A stretch of 64,000 nucleotides of DNA from Vibrio algarum (GTDB lineage: Bacteria > Pseudomonadota > Gammaproteobacteria > Enterobacterales > Vibrionaceae). The notes beneath the pieces are model-generated. The model was given only the letters and a program-made list of their open reading frames with translations. It searched no databases and was not told the origin of the DNA. The position numbers and the translations under genes were made by a program. The stretch is taken from contig NZ_JAQLOI010000001.1 in the NCBI RefSeq assembly GCF_028204155.1, positions 62,001-126,000 of the forward strand, read 5' to 3'. Each line of letters starts with the position of its first letter. Position 1 is the stretch's first letter. This document shows, piece by piece, positions 45,362-53,902 of the stretch.

Positions 45362-46630
45362 ATGAGAGACGAAACCCTATCTATACATTTTGGTTACGAA
45401 ACAGACCCAACAACTAAATCCGTTGCTACACCTATTTATCAAACCGTTGCGTATGAGTTTGATAATGCTCAGCATGGCGCTGACTTATTTAACCTAGCAG
45501 TCCCTGGTAACATCTACACTCGTATAATGAATCCAACCAATGATGTCCTCGAGAAGCGAGTATCCGCTTTAGAAGGTGGTATCGCCGGGCTCGCTGTTAG
45601 CTCTGGTAGTTCTGCTATTCACTACGCTATTTTAACTCTTGCACAGCTAGGGGATAACATCGTTTCGACGCCACAGCTATATGGTGGAACCTACACTCTT
45701 TTTGCTCATATGTTGCCTAGCATGGGAATAGAGGTTCGCTTTGCTAAAGATGACAATCCTGAAAGCCTAGCAGAACTAATCGACGATAAAACGAAAGCCG
45801 TGTATTGCGAATCTATTGGCAATCCAGCCGGTAATATTATTGATCTTTCTAAACTGTCTGAACTTGCTCACGCACAGGGTGTTCCTGTCATTGTGGATAA
45901 TACAGTCGCCTCACCTGCCGTCTGTAAACCTATTGAATATGGGGCAGATATCGTTGTTCACTCACTGACTAAATATATTGGCGGTCATGGAACTACGCTC
46001 GGCGGTATGATCGTTGATTCAGGTAAGTTCCCATGGGCAGAGCATAAAGAACGCTTCCCTGTATTTAATCAACCAGAGCCTTCTTATCATGGTGTCGTAT
46101 ATGCAGAGGCATTTGGGCCAGCGGCATTTATTGGTCGAGCAAGGACTGTACCCCTACGTAATACAGGTTCTGCACTCTCTCCTATGAATGCCTTTATGCT
46201 TATGCAAGGACTCGAAACACTTTCATTACGCATGGAGCGACATTGCGAGAATGCCTTAAAAGTAGCTGAGTATTTACAAAATCACGATAAAGTCAGCTGG
46301 GTAAGCTATGCCGGTCTCCCAGATTCACAATATTATCCGCTTGCTGAAAAATATATGAAGGGTAAACCTTCTGGTATTCTGTCGTTTGGACTAAAAGATG
46401 GTTACGACGCAGGTGTTCGCTTTTATGACGCACTTGAGATATTCAAACGCCTCGTGAATATTGGCGATGCTAAATCACTTGCCTGTCATCCTGCGTCTAC
46501 AACTCATAGACAACTTGATGAGGTGGAACAAAAACAAGCCGGAGTTAGCCCAGAAATGATTCGTTTGTCTGTAGGGATAGAGCATATTGACGATATTATT
46601 GCGGATTTGGAACAAGCTTTGAACGCTTGA
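45362..46630 (+). CDS. O-acetylhomoserine aminocarboxypropyltransferase (sulfhydrylase)
   Basis: The 422-residue PLP enzyme makes homocysteine from O-acetylhomoserine and sulfide, or cysteine from O-acetylserine. PLP-binding Lys204 lies in HSLTKYIGGHGTTLGG. ETLSIHFGYETDPTTKSVATPIYQT and LACHPASTTHRQL are standard in the MetY group, and the length (about 425) separates it from MetB/MetC (about 390). Its place near cys genes fits sulfur assimilation. The stop codon abuts the heptanucleotide repeats. Confidence 0.93.
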   Translation: MRDETLSIHFGYETDPTTKSVATPIYQTVAYEFDNAQHGADLFNLAVPGNIYTRIMNPTNDVLEKRVSALEGGIAGLAVSSGSSAIHYAILTLAQLGDNIVSTPQLYGGTYTLFAHMLPSMGIEVRFAKDDNPESLAELIDDKTKAVYCESIGNPAGNIIDLSKLSELAHAQGVPVIVDNTVASPAVCKPIEYGADIVVHSLTKYIGGHGTTLGGMIVDSGKFPWAEHKERFPVFNQPEPSYHGVVYAEAFGPAAFIGRARTVPLRNTGSALSPMNAFMLMQGLETLSLRMERHCENALKVAEYLQNHDKVSWVSYAGLPDSQYYPLAEKYMKGKPSGILSFGLKDGYDAGVRFYDALEIFKRLVNIGDAKSLACHPASTTHRQLDEVEQKQAGVSPEMIRLSVGIEHIDDIIADLEQALNA

Positions 46631-46632
46631 GT

Positions 46633-46756
46633 TTTGAATTTTGAGTCTTGAGTCTTGAATCTTGAGTCTTGAGTCTTGAATCTTGAGTCTTGAGTCTTGA
46701 GTCTTGAATCTTGAGTCTTGAATCTTGAGTCTTGAATCTTGAATCTTGAGTCTTGG
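46633..46756. repeat. Degenerate heptanucleotide array TTGA(A/G)TC
   Basis: About 17 tandem 7-base units alternate irregularly between TTGAGTC and TTGAATC, starting two bases after the sulfhydrylase stop. The TTGAATC form is the same unit as the large perfect array at 60898-61300, 14 kb away across the ribosomal operons. No reading frame or protein site is evident. Confidence 0.9.
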
Positions 46757-46766
46757 GTTTTAAGCC

Positions 46767-46864
46767 TCTAGATTCTAGTCTCTAGTCTCTAGTCTCTAGT
46801 CTCTAGTCTCTAGTCTCTACCCTCTAGCCTCTAGATTCTAGATTCTAGATTCTAGATTCTAATC
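46767..46864. repeat. Heptanucleotide array TCTAGNN, 14 units
   Basis: Fourteen in-register heptamers are mostly TCTAGTC and TCTAGAT with a few variants (TCTACCC, TCTAGCC, TCTAATC). It follows the TTGARTC array directly and ends just before the rplQ terminator. CTAG, usually a rare tetranucleotide in gammaproteobacteria, occurs in most units. Confidence 0.9.
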
Positions 46865-46874
46865 TCCAAAAAGC

Positions 46875-46903
46875 AAAAAGCCGAGCATTACGCTCGGCTT
46901 TTT
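46875..46903 (-). terminator. Terminator of the alpha operon (after rplQ)
   Basis: AAAAAGCCGAGC-ATTAC-GCTCGGCTTTTT is a perfect hairpin with T-runs in both directions, 14 bases beyond the rplQ stop. Confidence 0.9.
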
Positions 46904-46917
46904 AGTTCTTTAAGAAC

Positions 46918-47304
46918 TTACTCAGCAGCAGCTTCTTCAGAAGCTTCTGGGCGATCTACAAGCTCAATGTATGCCATTGGAGCTTTATCACCTGTACGGA
47001 AACCACATTTTAAAATGCGAGTATATCCGCCCTGACGACTCGCGAAACGCGGGCCTAGTTCATTAAATAGTTTTGCTACTACTTCGTTATCACGAGTGCG
47101 AGCAAATGCCAGACGACGGTTAGCAACACTGTCTGTCTTAGCTAGTGTAATCAAAGGCTCAATTACGCGGCGTAGTTCTTTTGCTTTAGGCACGGTAGTT
47201 TTAATAACTTCGTGGCTAACAAGAGAACAAGCCATATTGCTGAACATCGCTTTACGATGACTGCTGTTGCGGTTGAGTTGACGACCACTCTTACGATGGC
47301 GCAT
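46918..47304 (-). CDS. rplQ: 50S ribosomal protein bL17
   Basis: 128 residues, beginning MRHRKSGRQLNRNSSHRKAMFSNMA, the invariant bL17 start, and VKTTVPKAKELRRVIEPLITLAK. bL17 sits near the peptide exit tunnel of the large subunit. It is the last gene of the alpha operon, 26 bases after rpoA, and ends in an acidic alanine-rich tail (PEASEEAAAE) seen in gammaproteobacteria. A terminator hairpin follows. Confidence 0.98.
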   Translation of the reverse strand: MRHRKSGRQLNRNSSHRKAMFSNMACSLVSHEVIKTTVPKAKELRRVIEPLITLAKTDSVANRRLAFARTRDNEVVAKLFNELGPRFASRQGGYTRILKCGFRTGDKAPMAYIELVDRPEASEEAAAE

Positions 47305-47330
47305 GACCTAATCCTTCTAACTAGTATCGA

Positions 47331-48323
47331 TTAATCTTCAGCGATAGACGCTGGCGGCCAGTTCTCTAGGCGCATGCCAAGAGAAAGACCACGTGAAGCA
47401 AGTACGTCTTTAATCTCTGTAAGAGATTTTTTACCAAGGTTTGGCGTTTTAAGTAGCTCAACCTCAGTGCGCTGTACCAGATCACCGATGTAGTGAATCG
47501 CTTCTGCTTTCAAACAGTTAGCAGAGCGAACTGTTAGTTCAAGATCGTCTACAGGACGCAGTAGGATCGGATCGAATTCTGGCTTCTCTTCCTTCTCCTC
47601 AGGAACACGTACATCACGAAGATCTACGAATGCATCCAATTGTTCAGCTAGGATTGTAGCTGCACGACGGATAGCTTCCTCAGGTTCTAGAGTACCATTC
47701 GTTTCCATATCGATGACGAGCTTGTCTAAATCGGTACGTTGTTCTACACGTGCCGCTTCTACAGCATAGGCGATTTTATCGACTGGGCTATAAGTAGCGT
47801 CAACAAGTAGACGACCGATAGGACGCTCATCTTCTTCAGTATGGATACGAGCAGAAGACGGAACATAACCGCGACCACGTTCTACTTTAATACGCATAGC
47901 GATTTCAGCGTTGTCATCCGTTAGGTGACAAATAACGTGCTCAGGGTTAGCGATCTCTACATCACCATCGTGGGTGATGTCACCTGCAACAACAGGGCCT
48001 GAGCCTGACTTATTCAGCGTAATAAACACTTCATCTTTGCCTTCAGCAACGCGCACAGCCAAACCTTTAAGGTTTAGAAGAATCTCAAGAACATCTTCTT
48101 GAACGCCTTCTTTAGTACTGTACTCGTGTAAAACGCCTTCAATCTCTACTTCTGTTACGGCACAACCCGGCATAGAAGATAATAAGATACGACGAAGCGC
48201 ATTACCTAGAGTATGGCCAAAGCCACGCTCTAATGGCTCAAGAGTTACTTTCGCATGTGTCGTGTTGATCTGTTCGATGTCAACAAGACGTGGCTTAAGA
48301 AATTCTGTTACAGAACCCTGCAT
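47331..48323 (-). CDS. rpoA: DNA-directed RNA polymerase subunit alpha
   Basis: 330 residues (E. coli 329). The N-terminal dimerisation domain has GFGHTLGNALRRILLSSMPGCAVTEVEIEGV. A linker rich in Glu/Pro (about 232-248) leads to the C-terminal domain that binds UP elements and activators, with LRPVDDLELTVRSANCLKAE and LLKTPNLGKKSLTEIKDVLASRGL. It scaffolds assembly of the beta subunits. It lies between rpsD and rplQ in the alpha operon and is intact. Confidence 0.98.
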   Translation of the reverse strand: MQGSVTEFLKPRLVDIEQINTTHAKVTLEPLERGFGHTLGNALRRILLSSMPGCAVTEVEIEGVLHEYSTKEGVQEDVLEILLNLKGLAVRVAEGKDEVFITLNKSGSGPVVAGDITHDGDVEIANPEHVICHLTDDNAEIAMRIKVERGRGYVPSSARIHTEEDERPIGRLLVDATYSPVDKIAYAVEAARVEQRTDLDKLVIDMETNGTLEPEEAIRRAATILAEQLDAFVDLRDVRVPEEKEEKPEFDPILLRPVDDLELTVRSANCLKAEAIHYIGDLVQRTEVELLKTPNLGKKSLTEIKDVLASRGLSLGMRLENWPPASIAED

Positions 48324-48346
48324 TGTGTCCTCTCTTTAGTTTAACC

Positions 48347-48967
48347 TTACTTAGAGTAAAGTTCGACGATCAAGTGTTCGTTGATGTCAGCTGATAGATC
48401 TGAACGTTCAGGCATACGCTTGAATGTTCCTTCCATTTTGCCACCATCTACTTCAATCCAAGTTGGTTTTTCGCGTTGTTCAGCAACTTCAATAGCCGCT
48501 TTAATGCGAGATTGCTGTTTAGCTTTCTCACGAATTGAAACAACATCGTTAACCGCAACTTTGAAAGAAGGAACGTTTACAACTTTACCGTTAACTAAGA
48601 TAGCTTTGTGGCTAACTAGTTGACGTGCTTCTGCGCGAGTAGCGCCAAAGCCCATGCGGTAAACTACGTTATCAAGACGACCTTCAAGAAGCTGAAGCAG
48701 GTTTTCACCTGTATTGCCTTTAAGGCGCGCAGCATCTTTGTAGTAGTTACGGAATTGTTTTTCTAGAACGCCATACATACGACGAACTTTTTGCTTCTCA
48801 CGAAGCTGAACGCCATATTCAGATAGACGGCCTTTACGAGCACCGTGCACACCTGGTGCGTTATCAATTTTACACTTGGTATCTATCGCACGGACACCAG
48901 ACTTAAGGAATAAGTCAGTACCTTCGCGACGGCTAAGCTTTAGCTTAGGACCCAAATATCTTGCCAT
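48347..48967 (-). CDS. rpsD: 30S ribosomal protein uS4
   Basis: 206 residues, the E. coli length, starting MARYLGPKLKLSRREGTDLFLKSG. The S4 RNA-binding domain has LDNVVYRMGFGATRAEARQLVSHKAILVNGKVVNVPS (about 93-128). uS4 nucleates 16S assembly and is the autogenous repressor of the alpha operon through the leader before rpsM. It lies 34 bases after rpsK. Confidence 0.98.
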   Translation of the reverse strand: MARYLGPKLKLSRREGTDLFLKSGVRAIDTKCKIDNAPGVHGARKGRLSEYGVQLREKQKVRRMYGVLEKQFRNYYKDAARLKGNTGENLLQLLEGRLDNVVYRMGFGATRAEARQLVSHKAILVNGKVVNVPSFKVAVNDVVSIREKAKQQSRIKAAIEVAEQREKPTWIEVDGGKMEGTFKRMPERSDLSADINEHLIVELYSK

Positions 48968-49001
48968 GATTCTTCTCCAATATTCCTAGAAACGAAAAAC
49001 G

Positions 49002-49391
49002 TTATACACGACGTTTCTTAGGTGGACGACAACCGTTATGAGGGATCGGAGTTGCATCTACAATATTTGTAATGCGGTATCCAGCTGCGTTTAACGCACG
49101 GATAGTTGACTCACGACCAGGACCAGGGCCCTTAACCATAACTTCCAAGTTCTTAAGACCGTATTCTTTAGCCGCTTCGCCTGCACGTTCTGCTGCAACC
49201 TGTGCTGCGAACGGAGTAGACTTACGAGAACCACGGAAACCTGAACCGCCTGCAGTAGCCCAAGCTAGTGCGTTACCTTGACGGTCTGTTATCGTAACAA
49301 TTGTGTTATTGAAAGAAGCATGAATGTGCGCTACGCCATCAGCTACTTGCTTGCGTACGCGCTTACGAGCGCGTGTTGGTTGTTTTGCCAT
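49002..49391 (-). CDS. rpsK: 30S ribosomal protein uS11
   Basis: 129 residues, with HIHASFNNTIVTITDRQGNALAWATAGGSGFRGSRKSTPFAAQ and the conserved tail RITNIVDATPIPHNGCRPPKKRRV. uS11 sits on the 30S platform and helps shape the mRNA exit channel. It starts 21 bases after rpsM. Confidence 0.98.
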   Translation of the reverse strand: MAKQPTRARKRVRKQVADGVAHIHASFNNTIVTITDRQGNALAWATAGGSGFRGSRKSTPFAAQVAAERAGEAAKEYGLKNLEVMVKGPGPGRESTIRALNAAGYRITNIVDATPIPHNGCRPPKKRRV

Positions 49392-49412
49392 TGTACTCTC
49401 TACCTTATCCGA

Positions 49413-49769
49413 TTATTTTTTGATCGGCTTGCGCGGACCCTTACGGGTGCGAGCGTTGGTTTTAGTACGCTGTCCACGTAGTGGTAGACTGCGACGATGA
49501 CGAAGACCGCGATAACAGCCAAGGTCCATAAGACGCTTGATGTTCATCGAGACTTCACGACGTAGATCACCTTCTACAGTGTACTTGGCGACACCATCAC
49601 GCAGTTGATCAATCTGCTCTTCAGTTAGTTCACTGATCTTAACATTTTCAGCAATACCCACTCCAGCTAGAATAGCCTGTGCGCGAGTTTTACCAACGCC
49701 GTAAATCGCAGTAAGCGCGATTACAGCATGCTTTTGATCAGGAATGTTAATGCCAGCTATACGGGCCAC
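49413..49769 (-). CDS. rpsM: 30S ribosomal protein uS13
   Basis: 118 residues (ARIAGINIPDQKHAVIALTAIYGVGKTRAQ), with the basic tail RTKTNARTRKGPRKPIKK. uS13 contacts the P-site tRNA and forms intersubunit bridges. Translation starts at GTG with TAGGAGTGAATA upstream, the same GTG and context as in E. coli, where uS4 traps the ribosome on the leader pseudoknot. First gene of the alpha operon. Confidence 0.98.
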   Translation of the reverse strand: MARIAGINIPDQKHAVIALTAIYGVGKTRAQAILAGVGIAENVKISELTEEQIDQLRDGVAKYTVEGDLRREVSMNIKRLMDLGCYRGLRHRRSLPLRGQRTKTNARTRKGPRKPIKK

Positions 49770-49840
49770 TATTCACTCCTAGTACTTATATAAGAAATTA
49801 TCCGCAGCAAAGCCCGTAGAGGATACGCTGCGGTTTACTA
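49767..49840 (-). ncRNA. Alpha operon ribosome-binding-site pseudoknot (uS4-regulated leader)
   Basis: Read leftward before rpsM, the sequence has GCAGCGTATCC, CGGGCTTTGCTGC, ATAATT and TAGGAGTGAATAGTGGCCCG. These blocks match the E. coli alpha leader (GTATCCT, CGGGCTTT, TAGGAGTGCATAGTGGCCCG), which folds into a nested pseudoknot bound by uS4. The GCAGCG/GCTGC pairing is conserved. The function is by homology. Confidence 0.8.
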
Positions 49841-49854
49841 CTTCTTTTGCACGC

Positions 49855-49887
49855 AAAAGGTAGGCCGAGCAATATACTCGACCAACC
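49855..49887 (-). terminator. Hairpin at the spc-alpha operon boundary
   Basis: Leftward reading gives GGTTGGTCGAG-TATATTG-CTCGGCCTACC and TTTT. The 11-bp stem has two imperfect positions and the T-run is short, so it is probably a partial terminator that lets some readthrough reach the alpha operon. Confidence 0.55.
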
Positions 49888-49917
49888 TTTACATTTCAAG
49901 TAAAAACTTCTGCTAGA

Positions 49918-50031
49918 TTAGCCTTGGCGTTGTTTATGCTTAGGCTCACTGCAAATTACACGCACAACACCGTTGCGCTTGATAACTTTACAGTTACGGC
50001 AGATTTTTTTAACGGAAGCACGAACTTTCAT
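49918..50031 (-). CDS. rpmJ: 50S ribosomal protein bL36
   Basis: 37 residues, reading [20 protein letters not shown] and ending [10 protein letters not shown]. Cys11, Cys14, Cys27 and His32 form the usual zinc-ribbon site, so this is the zinc-binding (C+) form. It is the last gene of the spc operon, 39 bases after secY. It was found by reading the short gap directly. Confidence 0.96.
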
Positions 50032-50070
50032 TGCTAAACTCCGTAAATGGGAATCTAAAACTATTGCCGC

Positions 50071-51405
50071 TTAGCGGCCGTAGCCTTTTAGATTCGCTTT
50101 TTTCAACACAGAATCATACTGTTGTGACATCAGATGAGTCTGTACCTGTGCCATGAAATCCATGATTACAACCACTACGATAAGTAGTGAAGTGCCGCCA
50201 AAATAGAACCTTACGTTCCACATGACCATCATGAATTCAGGAATCAGACAAATAAAGGTAATGTATAGAGCACCTGCTAAGGTTAGTCTAGTCATCACTT
50301 TATCAATATATTTTGCTGTCTGCTCACCTGGGCGGATGCCTGGTACGAAAGCGCCAGACTTCTTCAAGTTATCTGCTGTTTCACGCGGGTTAAATACTAA
50401 CGCCGTGTAAAAGAAACAGAAGAAAATAATCGCTGTTGCATAAAGCATTACATATAACGGCTGACCTGGGCTTAGAGCTAACGACACATCGGTTAACCAA
50501 CCGAAAGTAGCGCTCTCGCCGTTCTGGCCAAGCCATTGAGCTAATGTTCCTGGGAACAAAATGATGCTCGATGCAAATATCGCAGGAATAACACCAGCCA
50601 TGTTTATTTTCAATGGCAAGTGTGTACTTTGCGCTGCAAAAACTTTACGACCTTGTTGACGTTTTGCATAGTTAACGACGATTCGACGTTGACCACGCTC
50701 CATGAAAACAACGAAGTAAATTACAGCGAAAGATAATACTGCAATCAACAACAGAAGAAGTACGTGCAATTCACCTTGACGCGCTTGCTCGATTGTTTGT
50801 CCGATTGCCGAAGGCAATCCAGCTACGATACCCGAGAAAATAATCAACGAGATACCGTTGCCAATTCCGCGCTCTGTAATTTGTTCACCTAACCACATTA
50901 AGAACATGGTACCAGTTACTAAACTTACGGTTGCAATCAGGGTAAACATGGTTTGGTTGATAACAACCAGATTGTCGACCATATTTGGCAAGCCTGTTGC
51001 TATACCTAGAGCTTGGAATGTAGCTAAAACAAGCGTTCCGTAGCGTGTATATTGGCTAATCTTACGACGCCCTGCTTCACCCTCTTTCTTGAGTTCAGCT
51101 AACGCTGGGTGTACTACAGTTAGCAACTGGATAACAATCGACGCCGATATATACGGCATGATACCCAGTGCTAATATAGATGCACGCTCTAAAGCACCAC
51201 CAGAGAACATGTTAAACATTTCTACAATGGTGCCCTTTTGCTGTTCGAACAAATCGGCAAGTACAGTTGCGTCAATACCAGGTAGCGGTACAAAAGAACC
51301 GGCTCTGAATACTAATAACGCTATTACTACGAATAGTAAGCGCGACTTCAGTTCAGCCAAGCCGCTCTGAGTACTACGAAAATCTTGTCCTGGTTTCTTA
51401 GCCAT
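50071..51405 (-). CDS. secY: Protein translocase subunit SecY
   Basis: 444 residues, ten transmembrane helices. It forms the SecYEG channel for export and membrane insertion. Conserved stretches include ALGIMPYISASIVIQLL, TERGIGNGISLIIFSGIVAGLP, MERGQRRIVVNYAKRQQG and the C5 cytoplasmic loop NPRETADNLKKSGAFVPGIRPGEQT. E. coli SecY has 443 residues. It lies between rplO and rpmJ in the spc operon, as is standard. Confidence 0.98.
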   Translation of the reverse strand: MAKKPGQDFRSTQSGLAELKSRLLFVVIALLVFRAGSFVPLPGIDATVLADLFEQQKGTIVEMFNMFSGGALERASILALGIMPYISASIVIQLLTVVHPALAELKKEGEAGRRKISQYTRYGTLVLATFQALGIATGLPNMVDNLVVINQTMFTLIATVSLVTGTMFLMWLGEQITERGIGNGISLIIFSGIVAGLPSAIGQTIEQARQGELHVLLLLLIAVLSFAVIYFVVFMERGQRRIVVNYAKRQQGRKVFAAQSTHLPLKINMAGVIPAIFASSIILFPGTLAQWLGQNGESATFGWLTDVSLALSPGQPLYVMLYATAIIFFCFFYTALVFNPRETADNLKKSGAFVPGIRPGEQTAKYIDKVMTRLTLAGALYITFICLIPEFMMVMWNVRFYFGGTSLLIVVVVIMDFMAQVQTHLMSQQYDSVLKKANLKGYGR

Positions 51406-51425
51406 CTGTACCTCAACCTTCGAGA

Positions 51426-51860
51426 TTATTCCTCGATTTTACCGCCGGCAGCTTCAATTGCAGCTTTAGCGCCTTTAGACACGCGTATACCTTTAACAGT
51501 TACCGCTTTGCTTAGTTCACCAGAAAGAACAACTTTAACAAACTCGATGTTCTTAGTGATAACGTTAGCCGCTTTAAGACTGTTAAGATCTACAACATCA
51601 CCCGTTACTTTCGCTAGTTCACCTAGACGAACTTCAGCAGTCACTAGACTCTTACGAGAAGTGAAACCGAATTTAGGTAGACGTTGTTTCAAAGGCATTT
51701 GACCGCCTTCAAAACCTGGACGGACAGTACCGCCAGAACGTGACTTTTGACCTTTGTGACCACGGCCACCGGTTTTACCGAGGCCTGAACCGATACCACG
51801 ACCTACGCGCTTCTTAGAAGGCTTAGAACCCGCAGCCGGTTGTAGAGTATTCAAACGCAT
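51426..51860 (-). CDS. rplO: 50S ribosomal protein uL15
   Basis: 144 residues. The Gly/Arg/Lys-rich N-terminal extension (KKRVGRGIGSGLGKTGGRGHKGQKSRSGG) threads into 23S rRNA; the C-terminal globular part ends GAKAAIEAAGGKIEE. It is a late-assembling protein near the peptidyl transferase region. It begins 5 bases after rpmD and is followed 20 bases on by secY. Confidence 0.98.
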   Translation of the reverse strand: MRLNTLQPAAGSKPSKKRVGRGIGSGLGKTGGRGHKGQKSRSGGTVRPGFEGGQMPLKQRLPKFGFTSRKSLVTAEVRLGELAKVTGDVVDLNSLKAANVITKNIEFVKVVLSGELSKAVTVKGIRVSKGAKAAIEAAGGKIEE

Positions 51861-51865
51861 TCTGA

Positions 51866-52042
51866 TTACTCCTCAACTTTAACCATATAGCGAACTTTGT
51901 TGACCATTCCACGAATACATGGAGTGTCTTCAAGTTCAACCGTATGGTTGATGCGACGAAGGCCTAAACCTTTCAAGCACAATTTGTGCTTAGGTAAACG
52001 ACCGATTGAGCTTTTAGTTTGAGTTACTTTAATAGTTGCCAT
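51866..52042 (-). CDS. rpmD: 50S ribosomal protein uL30
   Basis: 58 residues, MATIKVTQTKSSIGRLPKHKLCLKGLGLRRINHTVELEDTP in outline, the bacterial uL30 pattern. The ATG at 52042 is chosen over one nine codons upstream because that extension overlaps rpsE and the family starts at MA-IKVTQ. It lies seven bases after rpsE, typical of the spc operon. Confidence 0.97.
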   Translation of the reverse strand: MATIKVTQTKSSIGRLPKHKLCLKGLGLRRINHTVELEDTPCIRGMVNKVRYMVKVEE

Positions 52043-52049
52043 CGTGTTC

Positions 52050-52556
52050 TTACTCCGAAATAGATTCAACAGTTAGACCACGTTTGGCAGCAACCATTTC
52101 TGGTGACTTCATGCCGCTCAAACCATCAATAGTCGCGCGTACAACGTTGATCGGGTTCGTAGAACCGTATGCTTTCGCAAGAACGTTGTGAACGCCAACA
52201 ACTTCTAGTACTGCACGCATCGCACCACCGGCGATGATACCTGTACCTTCTGCTGCTGGCTGCATGTAAACTTTAGAGCCAGTATGACGACCTTTCACCG
52301 CGTGGTGTAATGTGCCGTCGTTTAGCGCGATCGTAACCATGTTACGACGTGCCTTTTCCATTGCTTTTTGAATCGCAGCTGGTACTTCACGAGCTTTGCC
52401 GTAACCGAAACCAACACGACCATTACCGTCACCAACTACTGTTAGTGCAGTAAAGCTAAAGATTCGACCGCCTTTAACCGTTTTTGAAACACGGTTAACA
52501 GCGATTAACTTTTCGTTAAAATCTGTAGCTTGAGCTTGTTGTTGTTCTTTAGCCAT
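52050..52556 (-). CDS. rpsE: 30S ribosomal protein uS5
   Basis: 168 residues (E. coli 167). It holds the S5 double-stranded RNA-binding fold (VNRVSKTVKGGRIFSFTALTVVGDGNGRVGFGYGKAREVP) and the loop near KTVKGG where spectinomycin-resistance changes occur in E. coli. It helps decoding accuracy and mRNA unwinding at ribosome entry. Order rplR-rpsE-rpmD is canonical. Confidence 0.98.
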   Translation of the reverse strand: MAKEQQQAQATDFNEKLIAVNRVSKTVKGGRIFSFTALTVVGDGNGRVGFGYGKAREVPAAIQKAMEKARRNMVTIALNDGTLHHAVKGRHTGSKVYMQPAAEGTGIIAGGAMRAVLEVVGVHNVLAKAYGSTNPINVVRATIDGLSGMKSPEMVAAKRGLTVESISE

Positions 52557-52571
52557 CTTCCAAACCCTACC

Positions 52572-52925
52572 TTAGAATTTAAGACCAGCTTCGCGAGCAG
52601 AATCTGCTAGCGCCGCTACTCTGCCGTGGTATTGGAAACCAGAACGATCGAATGCAACACCAGAGATGCCTTTTTCGATAGCGCGCTCAGCAATAGCTTT
52701 ACCTACTGCTTTAGCTGCGTCAACGTTACCAGTATTCTTAACTTGCTCACGGATCGCCTTTTCTACAGTAGAAGCTGAAGCGATAACCTCAGAGCCATTC
52801 GCGGCAATTACCTGCGCATACACATGACGTGGAGTACGGTGTACAACTAAGCGAGTTACGCGAAGTTCTGCAATCTTACGACGTGCACGTGTAGCACGAC
52901 GGATGCGAGATGCTTTCTTATCCAT
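52572..52925 (-). CDS. rplR: 50S ribosomal protein uL18
   Basis: 117 residues, the E. coli length: MDKKASRIRRATRARRKIAELRVTRLVVHRTPRHVYAQVI and the tail GFQYHGRVAALADSAREAGLKF. uL18 binds 5S rRNA in the central protuberance together with uL5. It lies 9 bases after rplF. Confidence 0.98.
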   Translation of the reverse strand: MDKKASRIRRATRARRKIAELRVTRLVVHRTPRHVYAQVIAANGSEVIASASTVEKAIREQVKNTGNVDAAKAVGKAIAERAIEKGISGVAFDRSGFQYHGRVAALADSAREAGLKF

Positions 52926-52934
52926 AGTGTTACC

Positions 52935-53468
52935 TTACTTCTTCTTAGCTTCTTTAGTACGCACATATTCATCTGCGTAACGAACACCTTTACCTTTGTA
53001 AGGCTCAGGTTCACGGTAAGAACGAATGTCAGCCGCAACTTGACCAACAAGTTGTTTATCACAACCAGTCAGTATAATTTCAGTTTGGCTTGGGCACTCA
53101 GCCTTAATGCCTTCTGGTAGAGCGTGCTCTACAGGGTGTGAGAAGCCAAGGGTCAAGTTTACATTGTTGCCTTTAACAGCAGCACGGTAACCTACACCTT
53201 TAAGAACTAGCTTCTTAGTAAAGCCTACAGTAACGCCAACAACCATGTTGTTCACTAGTGCACGAGCAGTACCTGCTTGAGCATTCGCTTTGAACACACC
53301 TTCAACTGGGTTGAAAGTTAGGTTGTTTTCTTCCTGTGCGACTACTACTGCGCTATTAATAACGCGAGATAGTTCACCTTTGCCACCTTTAACAGTGACT
53401 TCTTGGCCGTTCAGTTTCACCTCTACGCCTGCTGGAATAGAGACTGGTGCTTTTGCGACACGAGACAT
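52935..53468 (-). CDS. rplF: 50S ribosomal protein uL6
   Basis: 177 residues (MSRVAKAPVSIPAGVEVKLNGQEVTVKGGKGEL) with two repeated alpha/beta domains and the C-terminal signature REPEPYKGKGVRYADE. uL6 lies near the factor-binding site at the base of the L7/L12 stalk. It lies 12 bases after rpsH. Confidence 0.98.
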   Translation of the reverse strand: MSRVAKAPVSIPAGVEVKLNGQEVTVKGGKGELSRVINSAVVVAQEENNLTFNPVEGVFKANAQAGTARALVNNMVVGVTVGFTKKLVLKGVGYRAAVKGNNVNLTLGFSHPVEHALPEGIKAECPSQTEIILTGCDKQLVGQVAADIRSYREPEPYKGKGVRYADEYVRTKEAKKK

Positions 53469-53480
53469 AGTCTACTCCTA

Positions 53481-53873
53481 TTAAGCTACGTAGCAGAGAA
53501 TTTCACCACCAAGACCTGCCTTGCGAGCAGCGCGGTCGGTCATAAGACCCTTGGAAGTGGACACTACAGCAATACCCAAACCGCCCATCACGGATGGTAG
53601 CGAGTCTTTATTCTTGTAGACGCGCAGACCAGGACGTGAAACACGTTGGATTTGCTCTATTACAGGATTAGCTTGGAAGTACTTAAGAGTAACTTCTAGC
53701 TCTGGTTTTGCTTCGCCTTCGATAGCGAAGTCAACGATATAACCTTCAGCTTTTAGCAAAGTAGCAATTGCAACTTTAAGCTTTGAAGAAGGCATTTTCA
53801 CAGCAACTTTATTTGCTGATTGACCGTTACGAATGCGGGTCAGCATATCCGAAATCGGATCTTGCATGCTCAT
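53481..53873 (-). CDS. rpsH: 30S ribosomal protein uS8
   Basis: 130 residues (MSMQDPISDMLTRIRNGQSANKVAVKMPSSKLKVAIA) with the tail MTDRAARKAGLGGEILCYVA. uS8 organises the 16S central domain and, in E. coli, represses spc-operon translation by binding near the rplE start. Normal position after rpsN. Confidence 0.98.
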   Translation of the reverse strand: MSMQDPISDMLTRIRNGQSANKVAVKMPSSKLKVAIATLLKAEGYIVDFAIEGEAKPELEVTLKYFQANPVIEQIQRVSRPGLRVYKNKDSLPSVMGGLGIAVVSTSKGLMTDRAARKAGLGGEILCYVA

Positions 53874-53902
53874 AATATTTACTCCAAATGATTAAGTGGC
53901 AA

